A DNA stretch of 64,000 bases from Methanothermus fervidus DSM 2088 (GTDB lineage: Archaea; Methanobacteriota; Methanobacteria; DSM-2088; Methanothermaceae). The notes beneath the pieces are model-generated. The model was given only the letters and a program-made list of their open reading frames with translations, was not told where the DNA came from and did no database searches. The first letter of the stretch is position 1. Each line of letters starts with the position of its first letter. Position numbers and translations under genes: made by a program. The stretch covers positions 704,001-768,000 of the forward strand of contig CP002278.1 of assembly GCA_000166095.1 (NCBI GenBank). Direction: 5' to 3'. This document shows positions 58,061 through 64,000 of the stretch, one piece after another.

Positions 58061-59235
58061 CTTTTAGCTTTAACAGCGTTTTTTATTATTTCTTCTAAGG
58101 AACTTCCTTCAGCTTTCACAATTTTACATTCAGGTAACAAAAATTCTAAATTTTTAGATGGATTTTTAATAGCCAAAATGTCTATATTTTCTGATTTTAA
58201 AAATTTTGCAGCTTTTATTCCTTTCTTCTTCTCTACTTTGGCTCCGGGATTTTCTTTCATTTCAATCTTTGTTATTTTATTATCTACAATTTTAGCTATA
58301 GCAAAATGAGAAGCTTTACCAAGATGTCCACTTACTTCACCATTTTTTAAAGGCACTGCAACAATTTTATAATTTTTTTCAAATGCCTCTGTTTGAATTG
58401 TTAAAATATCAACAGATTTTATTTCATCTTTAACCTTATCTTTTACCTTTAATATAATCTTATGTGCATCTTTAATTGTCTTCTCTGGATCTAGCTCCAG
58501 ATGCATCTCACCAAAAATATATGGCCCACATCTTCTAAGTCTTATTGCATGTGCACCTCTAACACCATCAACCTTTTCTGCAATATTCTTTATCTTATTT
58601 ATTATCTTTGGATCGATTCCTGCATCTAAAAGTGCAAGTATATCTGCTTTACATAACTCAATACCCATATGAAAAATTAAAATTGAAATTATAATACCTG
58701 CTAGACCTTCTATCCATTCATAACCAAAAAATGAGGATAAAATACCTATGAATACAATTAAAGATGAAAAAGTGTCGATTAAGCTATGTTTTCCATCGTT
58801 TATAAGTGCTTGAGATCCTATTTTTTTACCAATCTTCTCTTTATAAATAGCTAGAATATAACATATAATTGCAGATAAAAGTGCAATTACTATACCAATA
58901 GTAGGATACTTTAATGTATGGGGGTTTATGATACTTTTAATAGATTCATACATTATTTCAATTCCTGCCACCAGGATTAAAACCGATACCACAAAAGAAA
59001 CAAAGGTTTCAACTTTGTAATATCCATATGGAAATCTCTGATTTGGTTTACGTTGAGAAATTTTTAATCCTAAATATACAGCCAAAGAAGAAAAGACATC
59101 GGAAAACGAATGCATAGCATCCGCTATTAAAGATATACTACCTGAAATATAACCAACAGCGCCTTTAACAACTGTTAAAAATAAATTTATATAAGTAGAA
59201 TATTTTGCAACCTTTTCCCCTCTCTTTAAGTTCAT
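58057..59235 (-). CDS. Cation diffusion facilitator fused to NifX-like domain
   Basis: 392 aa. Residues about 1-280 form a CDF transporter with six membrane helices (GYISGSISLIADAMHSFSDVFSS with the Asp/His metal site, HSLIDTFSS the second) and a cytoplasmic ferredoxin-like domain (VRGAHAIRLRRCGPYIFGEMHLELDP). From about 285 there is a dinitrogenase iron-molybdenum cofactor (NifX/NifB-type) domain (AVPLKNGEVSGHLGKASHFAIAKI). The fusion links metal export with Fe-S/metal-cofactor binding. Operon with the mrp and DUF134 genes. Metal unknown. Convergent overlap of 4 nt with mgmA. Confidence 0.85.
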   Translation of the reverse strand: MNLKRGEKVAKYSTYINLFLTVVKGAVGYISGSISLIADAMHSFSDVFSSLAVYLGLKISQRKPNQRFPYGYYKVETFVSFVVSVLILVAGIEIMYESIKSIINPHTLKYPTIGIVIALLSAIICYILAIYKEKIGKKIGSQALINDGKHSLIDTFSSLIVFIGILSSFFGYEWIEGLAGIIISILIFHMGIELCKADILALLDAGIDPKIINKIKNIAEKVDGVRGAHAIRLRRCGPYIFGEMHLELDPEKTIKDAHKIILKVKDKVKDEIKSVDILTIQTEAFEKNYKIVAVPLKNGEVSGHLGKASHFAIAKIVDNKITKIEMKENPGAKVEKKKGIKAAKFLKSENIDILAIKNPSKNLEFLLPECKIVKAEGSSLEEIIKNAVKAKS

Positions 59236-59247
59236 TCTACCACATTA

Positions 59248-60066
59248 TTAACTCAAATCTAATTTATTTTTAATTTTTTCTATTATTTCAAAAAACTTCT
59301 TAGAGATTTTTGAGTCTGGGTATTTTTCAATGACTGGAGCTCCATCGTTTAAAGCCTCTATATTTTTAATATCTAATGGTATCGAACCAAGATATGGAAT
59401 AGAATATTCTTTTGCTAATTCCTTTCCATTTCCTTTACCAAAAATACGGGTTTCTTCACCACATTTTGGACATACAAAACTACACATATTTTCTACAATT
59501 CCTATAACTTCCATATTTAATTCTTTTACCATGTTTATGCACTTTTTAACATCGTCTATAGCCACTGATTGAGGTGTGGTGACAATTATCACTCCATCAA
59601 GATTAGATATAGATTGCAATACTGTTAATGGCTCATCTCCAGTACCTGGAGGATTATCTACAACTAAAACATCAAGATTTCCCCATTTTACATCAGAAAG
59701 TAACTGTCTAATGGCACCTGTTTTTTTTGGACCTCTCCATATAACCGGTAGATCATGGGAAGGAAGTAAATATTGCATTGAAACAACTTTTAAATTATTT
59801 CTTTTTAGAGGAATTATACCTTCTTTATCAACCATTAAATTACCGTCTAACCCTAATATTCTTGGAACATTAGGGCCATGGATATCTGCATCTAGCAATC
59901 CCACCTTAAAATCTTTACTTAAACCTTCTGCAATGTTTACAGCAACTGTGGATTTTCCAACTCCTCCTTTCCCACTCATAATTGCTATCTTATGTTTTAT
60001 TTTGTTCATTGCTTTACTTATTTTTATATCTTGCTCCATTAATTTTTTAGCTTTATTTTCGTCCAA
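59248..60066 (-). CDS. Mrp/NBP35-family ATP-binding iron-sulfur carrier
   Basis: 272-aa P-loop protein for Fe-S cluster transfer. Deviant Walker [17 protein letters not shown] near residue 30, [30 protein letters not shown] and [16 protein letters not shown], with the CxxC that binds a bridging cluster. TTG 60066 is chosen: GGAGGTG is six bases upstream. It overlaps the DUF134 end by 14 nt. Confidence 0.88.
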   Translation of the reverse strand: MDENKAKKLMEQDIKISKAMNKIKHKIAIMSGKGGVGKSTVAVNIAEGLSKDFKVGLLDADIHGPNVPRILGLDGNLMVDKEGIIPLKRNNLKVVSMQYLLPSHDLPVIWRGPKKTGAIRQLLSDVKWGNLDVLVVDNPPGTGDEPLTVLQSISNLDGVIIVTTPQSVAIDDVKKCINMVKELNMEVIGIVENMCSFVCPKCGEETRIFGKGNGKELAKEYSIPYLGSIPLDIKNIEALNDGAPVIEKYPDSKISKKFFEIIEKIKNKLDLS

Positions 60067-60460
60067 ATCTTCCACCTCCTCTATGTAAAATTCCCTTACA
60101 TCCACATACTGGACATATCTTTATCTCTTCAGGCCATTCAGATTTACATTTTTTACATACATACTTTTTTTCTTCAATTATGTATTTTCCTCCACTTACA
60201 ACTATCATTTTTCCCTCTATTATTGCTTCAGCAATTTTTGAACGTGCAGAAGTCAATATCCTATGAAATGTTGGTTGTGATACGTTCATTACTTTAGCAG
60301 CTTCTTCTTGTTTCATTCCCAAATAATCTTTAAGCCTTATAGCTTCCAATTCTTCTATTTCCATCTTTACAACTTCTTCTGTTGCCCAGGGAGGACAGGG
60401 ACCAAAACTTTTAACTCTAGGTTTCTCAATAACCCTCCGAAACCTTCTTGGCCTTGGCAT
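60053..60460 (-). CDS. DUF134 helix-turn-helix protein with zinc-ribbon tail
   Basis: 135 aa, UPF0251/DUF134. Starts [21 protein letters not shown], helix-turn-helix in [37 protein letters not shown] near residue 50, and a C-terminal zinc ribbon ([20 protein letters not shown]). It is the sigma-70-region-4-like DNA-binding type commonly found next to NifX-like genes, and likely regulates this operon. ATG after GGGTGA. Confidence 0.85.
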   Translation of the reverse strand: MPRPRRFRRVIEKPRVKSFGPCPPWATEEVVKMEIEELEAIRLKDYLGMKQEEAAKVMNVSQPTFHRILTSARSKIAEAIIEGKMIVVSGGKYIIEEKKYVCKKCKSEWPEEIKICPVCGCKGILHRGGGRFGRK

Positions 60461-60485
60461 TTTTTCACCCAAAACATTATGAATA

Positions 60486-60497
60486 AATATTTATAAT
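60486..60497 (+). promoter_or_regulatory. Box A for a leaderless DUF166 transcript
   Basis: ATATTTATAATC centred near 60492. About 25 nt on lies the ATGATGATG start itself, so the message may be leaderless. Confidence 0.45.
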
Positions 60498-60513
60498 CCA
60501 GAATAAAAAGTTT

Positions 60514-61179
60514 ATGATGATGAAAGTAGCTGTAGTTACAGATGGTAGATATGGTGAAAGAAGCTATAAAACAATAAAAAAATATTTTGATTGTAAGATT
60601 GTAAAGATGAAATGTCCTTCAGAAGCATTTTTAGATGATGTTGAGATCCCCAACAATGTATTTAAAAAATTAAAAGATACAGAGATAATTTTAATTTATA
60701 TATTACATCCTGATGTAATTTATGAGCTTGTTAGAAGGATAAGTGATGGTAAAAAATGGATTATAGTAGCTTCATGGGATGGAAAAGGATTCAAAAAACA
60801 ATTACAAGCATTTAAAAATGTTATATGTCCTGATTTAATGTGTAATATTAGAAAAATTGGTGACAAAACTTTTGATAAATTTGCATCTAAAATTGGGAAA
60901 CCTAAAGTTGAAATTAAAATAAAAAATGGCAAATTAAAAGATATAAAAGTATTGAGGACTTCACCATGTGGGGCGACATTGTTTGTTGCTAACTACATTA
61001 AAAAGAAGTATATTAATAAAAAAATAACTAAAGATTTACCTCGTGAAGCTGGTTTTAAAGTTCAACATTATCCCTGTATGGCACCTAAAATCAATATTCT
61101 TGTTGACAATGAATGTAAAAAACAATTTGCATCTGAATTACACAAAGAAGCATTTGAAAAAGCATTAAAGAATTTTTAA
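60514..61179 (+). CDS. DUF166 family protein (thymidylate synthase-like motif)
   Basis: 221 aa. Pieces: VAVVTDGRYGERSYKTIKKYF, ILHPDVIYELVRRIS, SWDGKGFKKQLQAF, CPDLMC, SPCGATLFVANYIK near residue 155 with a Cys, and YPCMAPKINILVDNE. The S-P-C-G-A-T-x-F motif resembles a catalytic Cys loop. It belongs to DUF166, an archaeal family of unknown function. Three consecutive ATGs start it, and no ribosome site is seen, in line with leaderless translation. Confidence 0.75.
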   Translation: MMMKVAVVTDGRYGERSYKTIKKYFDCKIVKMKCPSEAFLDDVEIPNNVFKKLKDTEIILIYILHPDVIYELVRRISDGKKWIIVASWDGKGFKKQLQAFKNVICPDLMCNIRKIGDKTFDKFASKIGKPKVEIKIKNGKLKDIKVLRTSPCGATLFVANYIKKKYINKKITKDLPREAGFKVQHYPCMAPKINILVDNECKKQFASELHKEAFEKALKNF

Positions 61180-61210
61180 ATTATATTTAATTTAATTTTA
61201 TTTAAGAAAA

Positions 61211-61222
61211 TTTTATATATTT
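61211..61222 (+). promoter_or_regulatory. Box A promoter of the cbi importer operon
   Basis: TTTTATATATTT within AAAATTTTATATATTTTG. Expected transcription start near 61240, leader about 45 nt containing AGGTGG before cbiM. Confidence 0.6.
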
Positions 61223-61285
61223 TGATTAAAAAAATTGATTTTGTGTAATAAAAATTTTTTAATTATTGAGAAGAGGTGGTATTGA

Positions 61286-61930
61286 ATGCATATTCCAGAT
61301 GGATATATTCCTTTGTGGCAGTGTGCTATCTACTATATTATAGCAATTGTGGCAGTGGCTTACTCTCTTAAGTGGTCTGCCAGAAATCTTACAGAAAGAA
61401 ATATTCCATTGTTTGCAGTACTAGCTGCAGGTATATTTGCTGTGATGTCTTTTAATGTTCCAATCCCTTGGGGTACTAGTGGTCATATGGTTGGTGCAGC
61501 ACTTGTAGCAATTGTATTTGCTAGTCCATGGGCAGCAATACTTTTAATTTCAATAGTGTTGCTGTTACAGGCACTTATTTTTGGAGATGGTGGTATAACA
61601 GCTTTAGGTGCAAATATTTTAAACATGGGTATACTAGGAGGATTTGTAGGTTACTATACATTTAAGGCATTAGTGAAATACAACAAACCAATAGCTATTT
61701 TCTTAGCAGGATGGTTATCAATATTTCTTGCAGCAATTTTATGTGCAATTGAACTAGCGTTAGCAGGCAAATTCCCAATAAACCTAGGACTTACATTTAT
61801 GGGACTGTTCCATGCAGTAATTGGTATAATAGAAGGTGTCTTGACATTGATAGTAATCCTTGCAATTGAAAGAATACGTCCGGATTTAATAGTTTGGAAA
61901 AAAGCTCCAGAGGAGGCTGCAACAGAATGA
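61286..61930 (+). CDS. cbiM: ECF-type cobalt/nickel importer substrate component CbiM
   Basis: 214-aa membrane protein. It starts [13 protein letters not shown]; the N-terminal amino group, His2 and neighbouring residues bind the metal in CbiM/NikM. Family segments [49 protein letters not shown] follow, with about six to seven helices. Cobalt is the usual substrate (for corrinoid), nickel the alternative. AGGTGGT before the ATG. It overlaps the next gene by 4 nt. Confidence 0.93.
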   Translation: MHIPDGYIPLWQCAIYYIIAIVAVAYSLKWSARNLTERNIPLFAVLAAGIFAVMSFNVPIPWGTSGHMVGAALVAIVFASPWAAILLISIVLLLQALIFGDGGITALGANILNMGILGGFVGYYTFKALVKYNKPIAIFLAGWLSIFLAAILCAIELALAGKFPINLGLTFMGLFHAVIGIIEGVLTLIVILAIERIRPDLIVWKKAPEEAATE

Positions 61931-62208
61931 AAGACACTCACAAAATCATAATAGTTGGTCTAGTAATTTCATTAATAATATGTTGTCTTTCACCATTTTT
62001 AGCATCTCAAAATCCTGATGGTCTAGAAAAAACAGCTGAACTAGTGAAAGCTGGTGAAGGAACAAGATTCCATCAACCTCCAATGCCTGATTATGAAATA
62101 CCAGGATTAGGAACTATTGGTTCTGTATTGGCATTAGTGATAGGTACAATTATTGTATTTGCTATCGCCTATGGAGTAGCAATCGTTGCAGGTAAAAGAA
62201 AAGCTTAA
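61927..62208 (+). CDS. CbiN/CbiL-like PDGLE-domain component
   Basis: 93 aa with two membrane helices around an external loop containing [12 protein letters not shown], the PDGLE motif of the extra subunit of CbiM/NikM importers. Its ATG overlaps the cbiM stop (ATGA). Often annotated cbiN/cbiL; named by motif here. T-rich sequence follows. Confidence 0.85.
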   Translation: MKDTHKIIIVGLVISLIICCLSPFLASQNPDGLEKTAELVKAGEGTRFHQPPMPDYEIPGLGTIGSVLALVIGTIIVFAIAYGVAIVAGKRKA

Positions 62209-62235
62209 TTTTCTCCTTTTTTATTTTTTAGAGAC

Positions 62236-63033
62236 ATGACAGGCATTGATGATATTATATTCATTGAGAAAGATGCAAAAAAGAATAGCCCCATACATAA
62301 TCTTGATCCAAGAGTGAAATTAATAATTTTTATTTTTTTAGTTGTTTATGCTGTTCATACACAATCATTTTATGTTTTAATTGCACTAGAATTGTATCTT
62401 TTCCTACTTATTTTTATATCTAAATTAGATTTCATAACTTTTTTAAAGAGATTACTTTTAGTTCTTCCATTTGGTGGTTTTATTGCTATTTTTCAAATTT
62501 TCATTAGACCAGGACATATATTACTTTCATTGCCCCTCGGAATCCACATAACTTTTGAAGGATTAGTATATGGGACTTTTCTTTTATTAAAGTTGATAAC
62601 TTGTGTTACCTCAGTTCTCATGCTTTCATCAACAACGCCACTTCAAGATTTAGTTGAGGCTGGAAAAAGACTACACCTTCCTCCACTTTTTATGATGTTG
62701 ATAAGCATAACAGTGAGATACTTATTTTATTTTTATGAGAAATTTGTAACAATTACAAATGCACAAAAATCAAGATGTTTTAGTATTTGGAATAAAAATT
62801 TACCATATCTTCTTAGATTAAGAAAAATTGGGGAAACAATAGCTATAGTTTTTCTCAAAGCATATGAACAAGGTGAAAAAGTATATTTAAGTATGTTAAG
62901 TCGTGGCTATAATGAAGAGAGTATCAGTAATTATCATACTCATGTGAAATTAAAAATGAGTGATTATATTTTTATAATAAGTAATGTTGCTTTAGTTTTG
63001 TTTCTAGAAATTGTTTCACTATTCATAATTTAA
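62236..63033 (+). CDS. cbiQ: ECF transporter transmembrane protein CbiQ
   Basis: 265 aa, about five helices and the coupling segment LLRLRKIGETIAIVFLKAYEQGEKVYLSMLSRGY near residue 195, the Ala-Arg-Gly-like motif that contacts the ATPase. Starts TGIDDIIFIEKDAKKNSPIHNLDPRVK. The ATPase gene cbiO is not present; either it lies elsewhere or on the far side. Convergent overlap of 15 nt with the next gene. Confidence 0.88.
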   Translation: MTGIDDIIFIEKDAKKNSPIHNLDPRVKLIIFIFLVVYAVHTQSFYVLIALELYLFLLIFISKLDFITFLKRLLLVLPFGGFIAIFQIFIRPGHILLSLPLGIHITFEGLVYGTFLLLKLITCVTSVLMLSSTTPLQDLVEAGKRLHLPPLFMMLISITVRYLFYFYEKFVTITNAQKSRCFSIWNKNLPYLLRLRKIGETIAIVFLKAYEQGEKVYLSMLSRGYNEESISNYHTHVKLKMSDYIFIISNVALVLFLEIVSLFII

Positions 63034-63705
63034 ATATCCTTCATTGTATAATTTTTGTAGGTCTGAGGCATGCATCAATTCATAAATAGCATATGGATTG
63101 TTAAAATAGGGTTCAATCATACCTTTTATTACATAATAATATGCTCCAAATCTTCCATAATATTTCCAGGTTATTTGTACATATAGAGGGAAACCACAAC
63201 CTTGATTTATCAATGGATTTCCTTCACGTACAGTCCCATGATAAAACATTGGAATTGGTCCTTCTTGTCCATTTTCTTTTGCAATTTCCATTACATAATT
63301 CATTGCTTCATCTAATGTATCAAACTCATATCCATCAGCTCTATACCTATATTTATTTTCAGGAATTCCAAATAAAAACGTCTGTATAACTTCTTGCCAA
63401 TCTATATTTGTACGCATACCTCTATTATCTATAAATGCAAGATTTATAACTGTAATGTCTCCTTCTTTATAATGTGCATAACCAGATGCTCCTGCATAAT
63501 GAACAACTAAGACACATTTTGATCCCATCCTTCTTGCATAATCTGCAGCTACTTTTGATTGTGGATGTCCTGGATACATATCTGGATTTGCTAATTTAAC
63601 AATTCCTAAGCGTCCTACGGGTTTTACAGGAGCTAAAGTACCATGAATATATAAATAAATCCCAAAAATCATGAAGACCATGAAGAATATACTTGTCTTT
63701 CTCAT
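63019..63705 (-). CDS. Exported protein of unknown function
   Basis: 228 aa with an N-terminal hydrophobic helix (SIFFMVFMIFGIYLYI). The external part has KLANPDMYPGHPQSK, GSKCVLVVHYAGASGYAHY, an aromatic-rich stretch and INQGCGFPLYVQITWKYYGRFG; two Cys may pair. No family recognised. AGGTG lies eight or nine bases before ATG 63705. Its promoter region faces the rRNA operon. Confidence 0.68.
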   Translation of the reverse strand: MRKTSIFFMVFMIFGIYLYIHGTLAPVKPVGRLGIVKLANPDMYPGHPQSKVAADYARRMGSKCVLVVHYAGASGYAHYKEGDITVINLAFIDNRGMRTNIDWQEVIQTFLFGIPENKYRYRADGYEFDTLDEAMNYVMEIAKENGQEGPIPMFYHGTVREGNPLINQGCGFPLYVQITWKYYGRFGAYYYVIKGMIEPYFNNPYAIYELMHASDLQKLYNEGYLNYE

Positions 63706-63752
63706 TAAAACACCTAAATAAAATAATTAAGAAATTCTTACTATCACCTCCT

Positions 63753-63762
63753 TTTAAATATT
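63753..63762 (+). promoter_or_regulatory. Candidate rRNA operon promoter
   Basis: TTTAAATATT, the best TATA element upstream of the rRNA leader. Transcription would start near 63780. It directly follows ATCACCTCCT (63743-63752). A second AT-rich element at 63773-63781 is possible. Confidence 0.4.
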
Positions 63763-63789
63763 ATGGTTTTGCAATATTTTCTAATTTTT

Positions 63790-63976
63790 TTGTATTGATA
63801 GTGTTGCTAGGTATGTAATGCCATGGTACCGGCGTGGATTCGGAGTGCCTATTTAGGCTCGATGAAGAATCGCACTCCAGCCATGGCAACAAAATTGGTG
63901 AGAGCCTGAGTGAATAACTCAGGCTTGATCATAGGTCCCACGGGTGCTGGTAAAGTCCCAAAGGAATCCCCCGCCA
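63790..63976 (+). ncRNA. Structured 16S rRNA leader
   Basis: The 190 nt before the 16S start jump in GC content and fold well: GCCATGG (63820-63826) with CCATGGC (63881-63887), GGAGTGC (63842-63848) with GCACTCC (63872-63878), and a 9-bp hairpin with AGCCTGAGT (63903-63911) and ACTCAGGCT (63917-63925). The last 40 nt would pair with sequence after the 16S 3' end as the processing stem. It does not look like a tRNA, and I could not match SRP RNA conserved elements. Confidence 0.55.
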
Positions 63977-64000
63977 ACTCCGTTTGATCCTAGCGGAGGC
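63977..64000 (+). rRNA. rrs: 16S ribosomal RNA, 5' end only
   Basis: ACTCCGTTTGATCCTAGCGG is the 5' end of methanobacterial 16S rRNA. It differs from the usual form at one base (CCTAGC for CCTGGC), which turns a U-G pair of helix 1 into U-A and is therefore compensatory. The window ends after 24 nt. Confidence 0.85.

Noticed and set aside
59576-60088. 170-aa plus-strand ORF opposite the Mrp gene
   Set aside because: Antisense of P-loop gene with typical Mrp motifs; composition is that of a complement of coding sequence.
61180-61285. Cobalamin riboswitch before cbiM
   Set aside because: The leader is short and AT-rich without the B12-box or a GC-rich fold.
63790-63976. 7S/SRP RNA or tRNA upstream of 16S
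   Set aside because: A 7S RNA and tRNA-Ser are known near an rRNA operon in Methanothermus, but I find no T-loop, no CCA-type acceptor fold, and no conserved SRP helix 8 sequence here. A processing leader fits better.
63977-64000. Sequencing error in the 16S start (A for G)
   Set aside because: The change restores a Watson-Crick pair in helix 1, so a true variant is at least as likely.
1-64000. CRISPR arrays, insertion sequences or prophage
   Set aside because: No regularly spaced repeats, transposase motifs or integrase-like genes were seen; gene content is core metabolism throughout.

Overview
The window is a gene-dense, very AT-rich piece of a methanogenic archaeon of the order Methanobacteriales. 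The evidence is a complete set of CO2/H2 methanogenesis genes, pseudomurein-type cell-wall genes, archaeal box A promoters and strong GGAGGTG ribosome-binding sites. Two methyl-coenzyme M reductase isoenzyme operons, the arrangement mcrBDCGA-mtrEDCBAFGH, and an rRNA operon start at the right edge fit a (hyper)thermophile such as Methanothermus fervidus. The species call is inference from gene content and composition, not a database match.

Layout. 1-2587 (minus): the 3' part of a formate-dehydrogenase-like operon, flpC-flpB-flpD, with flpD cut by the window edge. 2954-11581 (plus): the F420-non-reducing hydrogenase operon mvhDGAB and then the MCR II operon mrtBDGA, followed by a small CooT-like nickel protein in the opposite direction. 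11902-14284: dCTP deaminase/dUTPase family, hisG and an exported protein. 14329-15821 (minus): hdrCB of heterodisulfide reductase. 15912-29266: housekeeping genes (nadC, rnz, mscS, sortase, nadA, ornithine cyclodeaminase, fbp aldolase/phosphatase, an archaetidylinositol-phosphate synthase operon, nadE, cutA, leuS). 29279-31122: a hexapeptide acyltransferase, a KH/PP-loop ATPase and a tiny DUF3096 membrane protein that is easily missed.

31698-36959 is a five-gene wall cluster: ATP-grasp ligase, MraY-like transferase, Mur ligase, a POTRA/FtsQ-like membrane protein and an exported protein that seems to start at an ATT codon. 36973-43026 (minus) carries sufCB and then hcgABCDEF for the FeGP cofactor of [Fe]-hydrogenase. 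43050-55339 (minus) is the MCR I operon mcrBDCGA, then mtrEDCBAFGH, methanogenesis marker 14, cobY and a PRC-barrel protein. Diverging from mcrB are two radical SAM genes, mmp10 and an mgmA-like gene, whose families methylate Arg and Gln of McrA. 58057-60460 is a metal/cofactor operon (DUF134 regulator, Mrp ATPase, CDF transporter fused to a NifX-like domain). 61286-63033 is an ECF-type cobalt/nickel importer (cbiM, cbiN-like, cbiQ). The window ends 24 bases into a 16S rRNA gene behind a structured leader.

The genes form a coherent energy system. Mvh and Hdr couple H2 oxidation to CoM-S-S-CoB reduction. Mtr makes methyl-CoM and builds the sodium gradient. MCR I and II release methane. CobY, the Cbi importer and the CooT-like protein supply cobamide and nickel, and the radical SAM genes modify McrA. 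The most striking non-annotation signal is long stretches of perfect DNA identity between paralogues (mcrB/mrtB and flpD/mvhD) that otherwise differ at synonymous sites, which looks like gene conversion.
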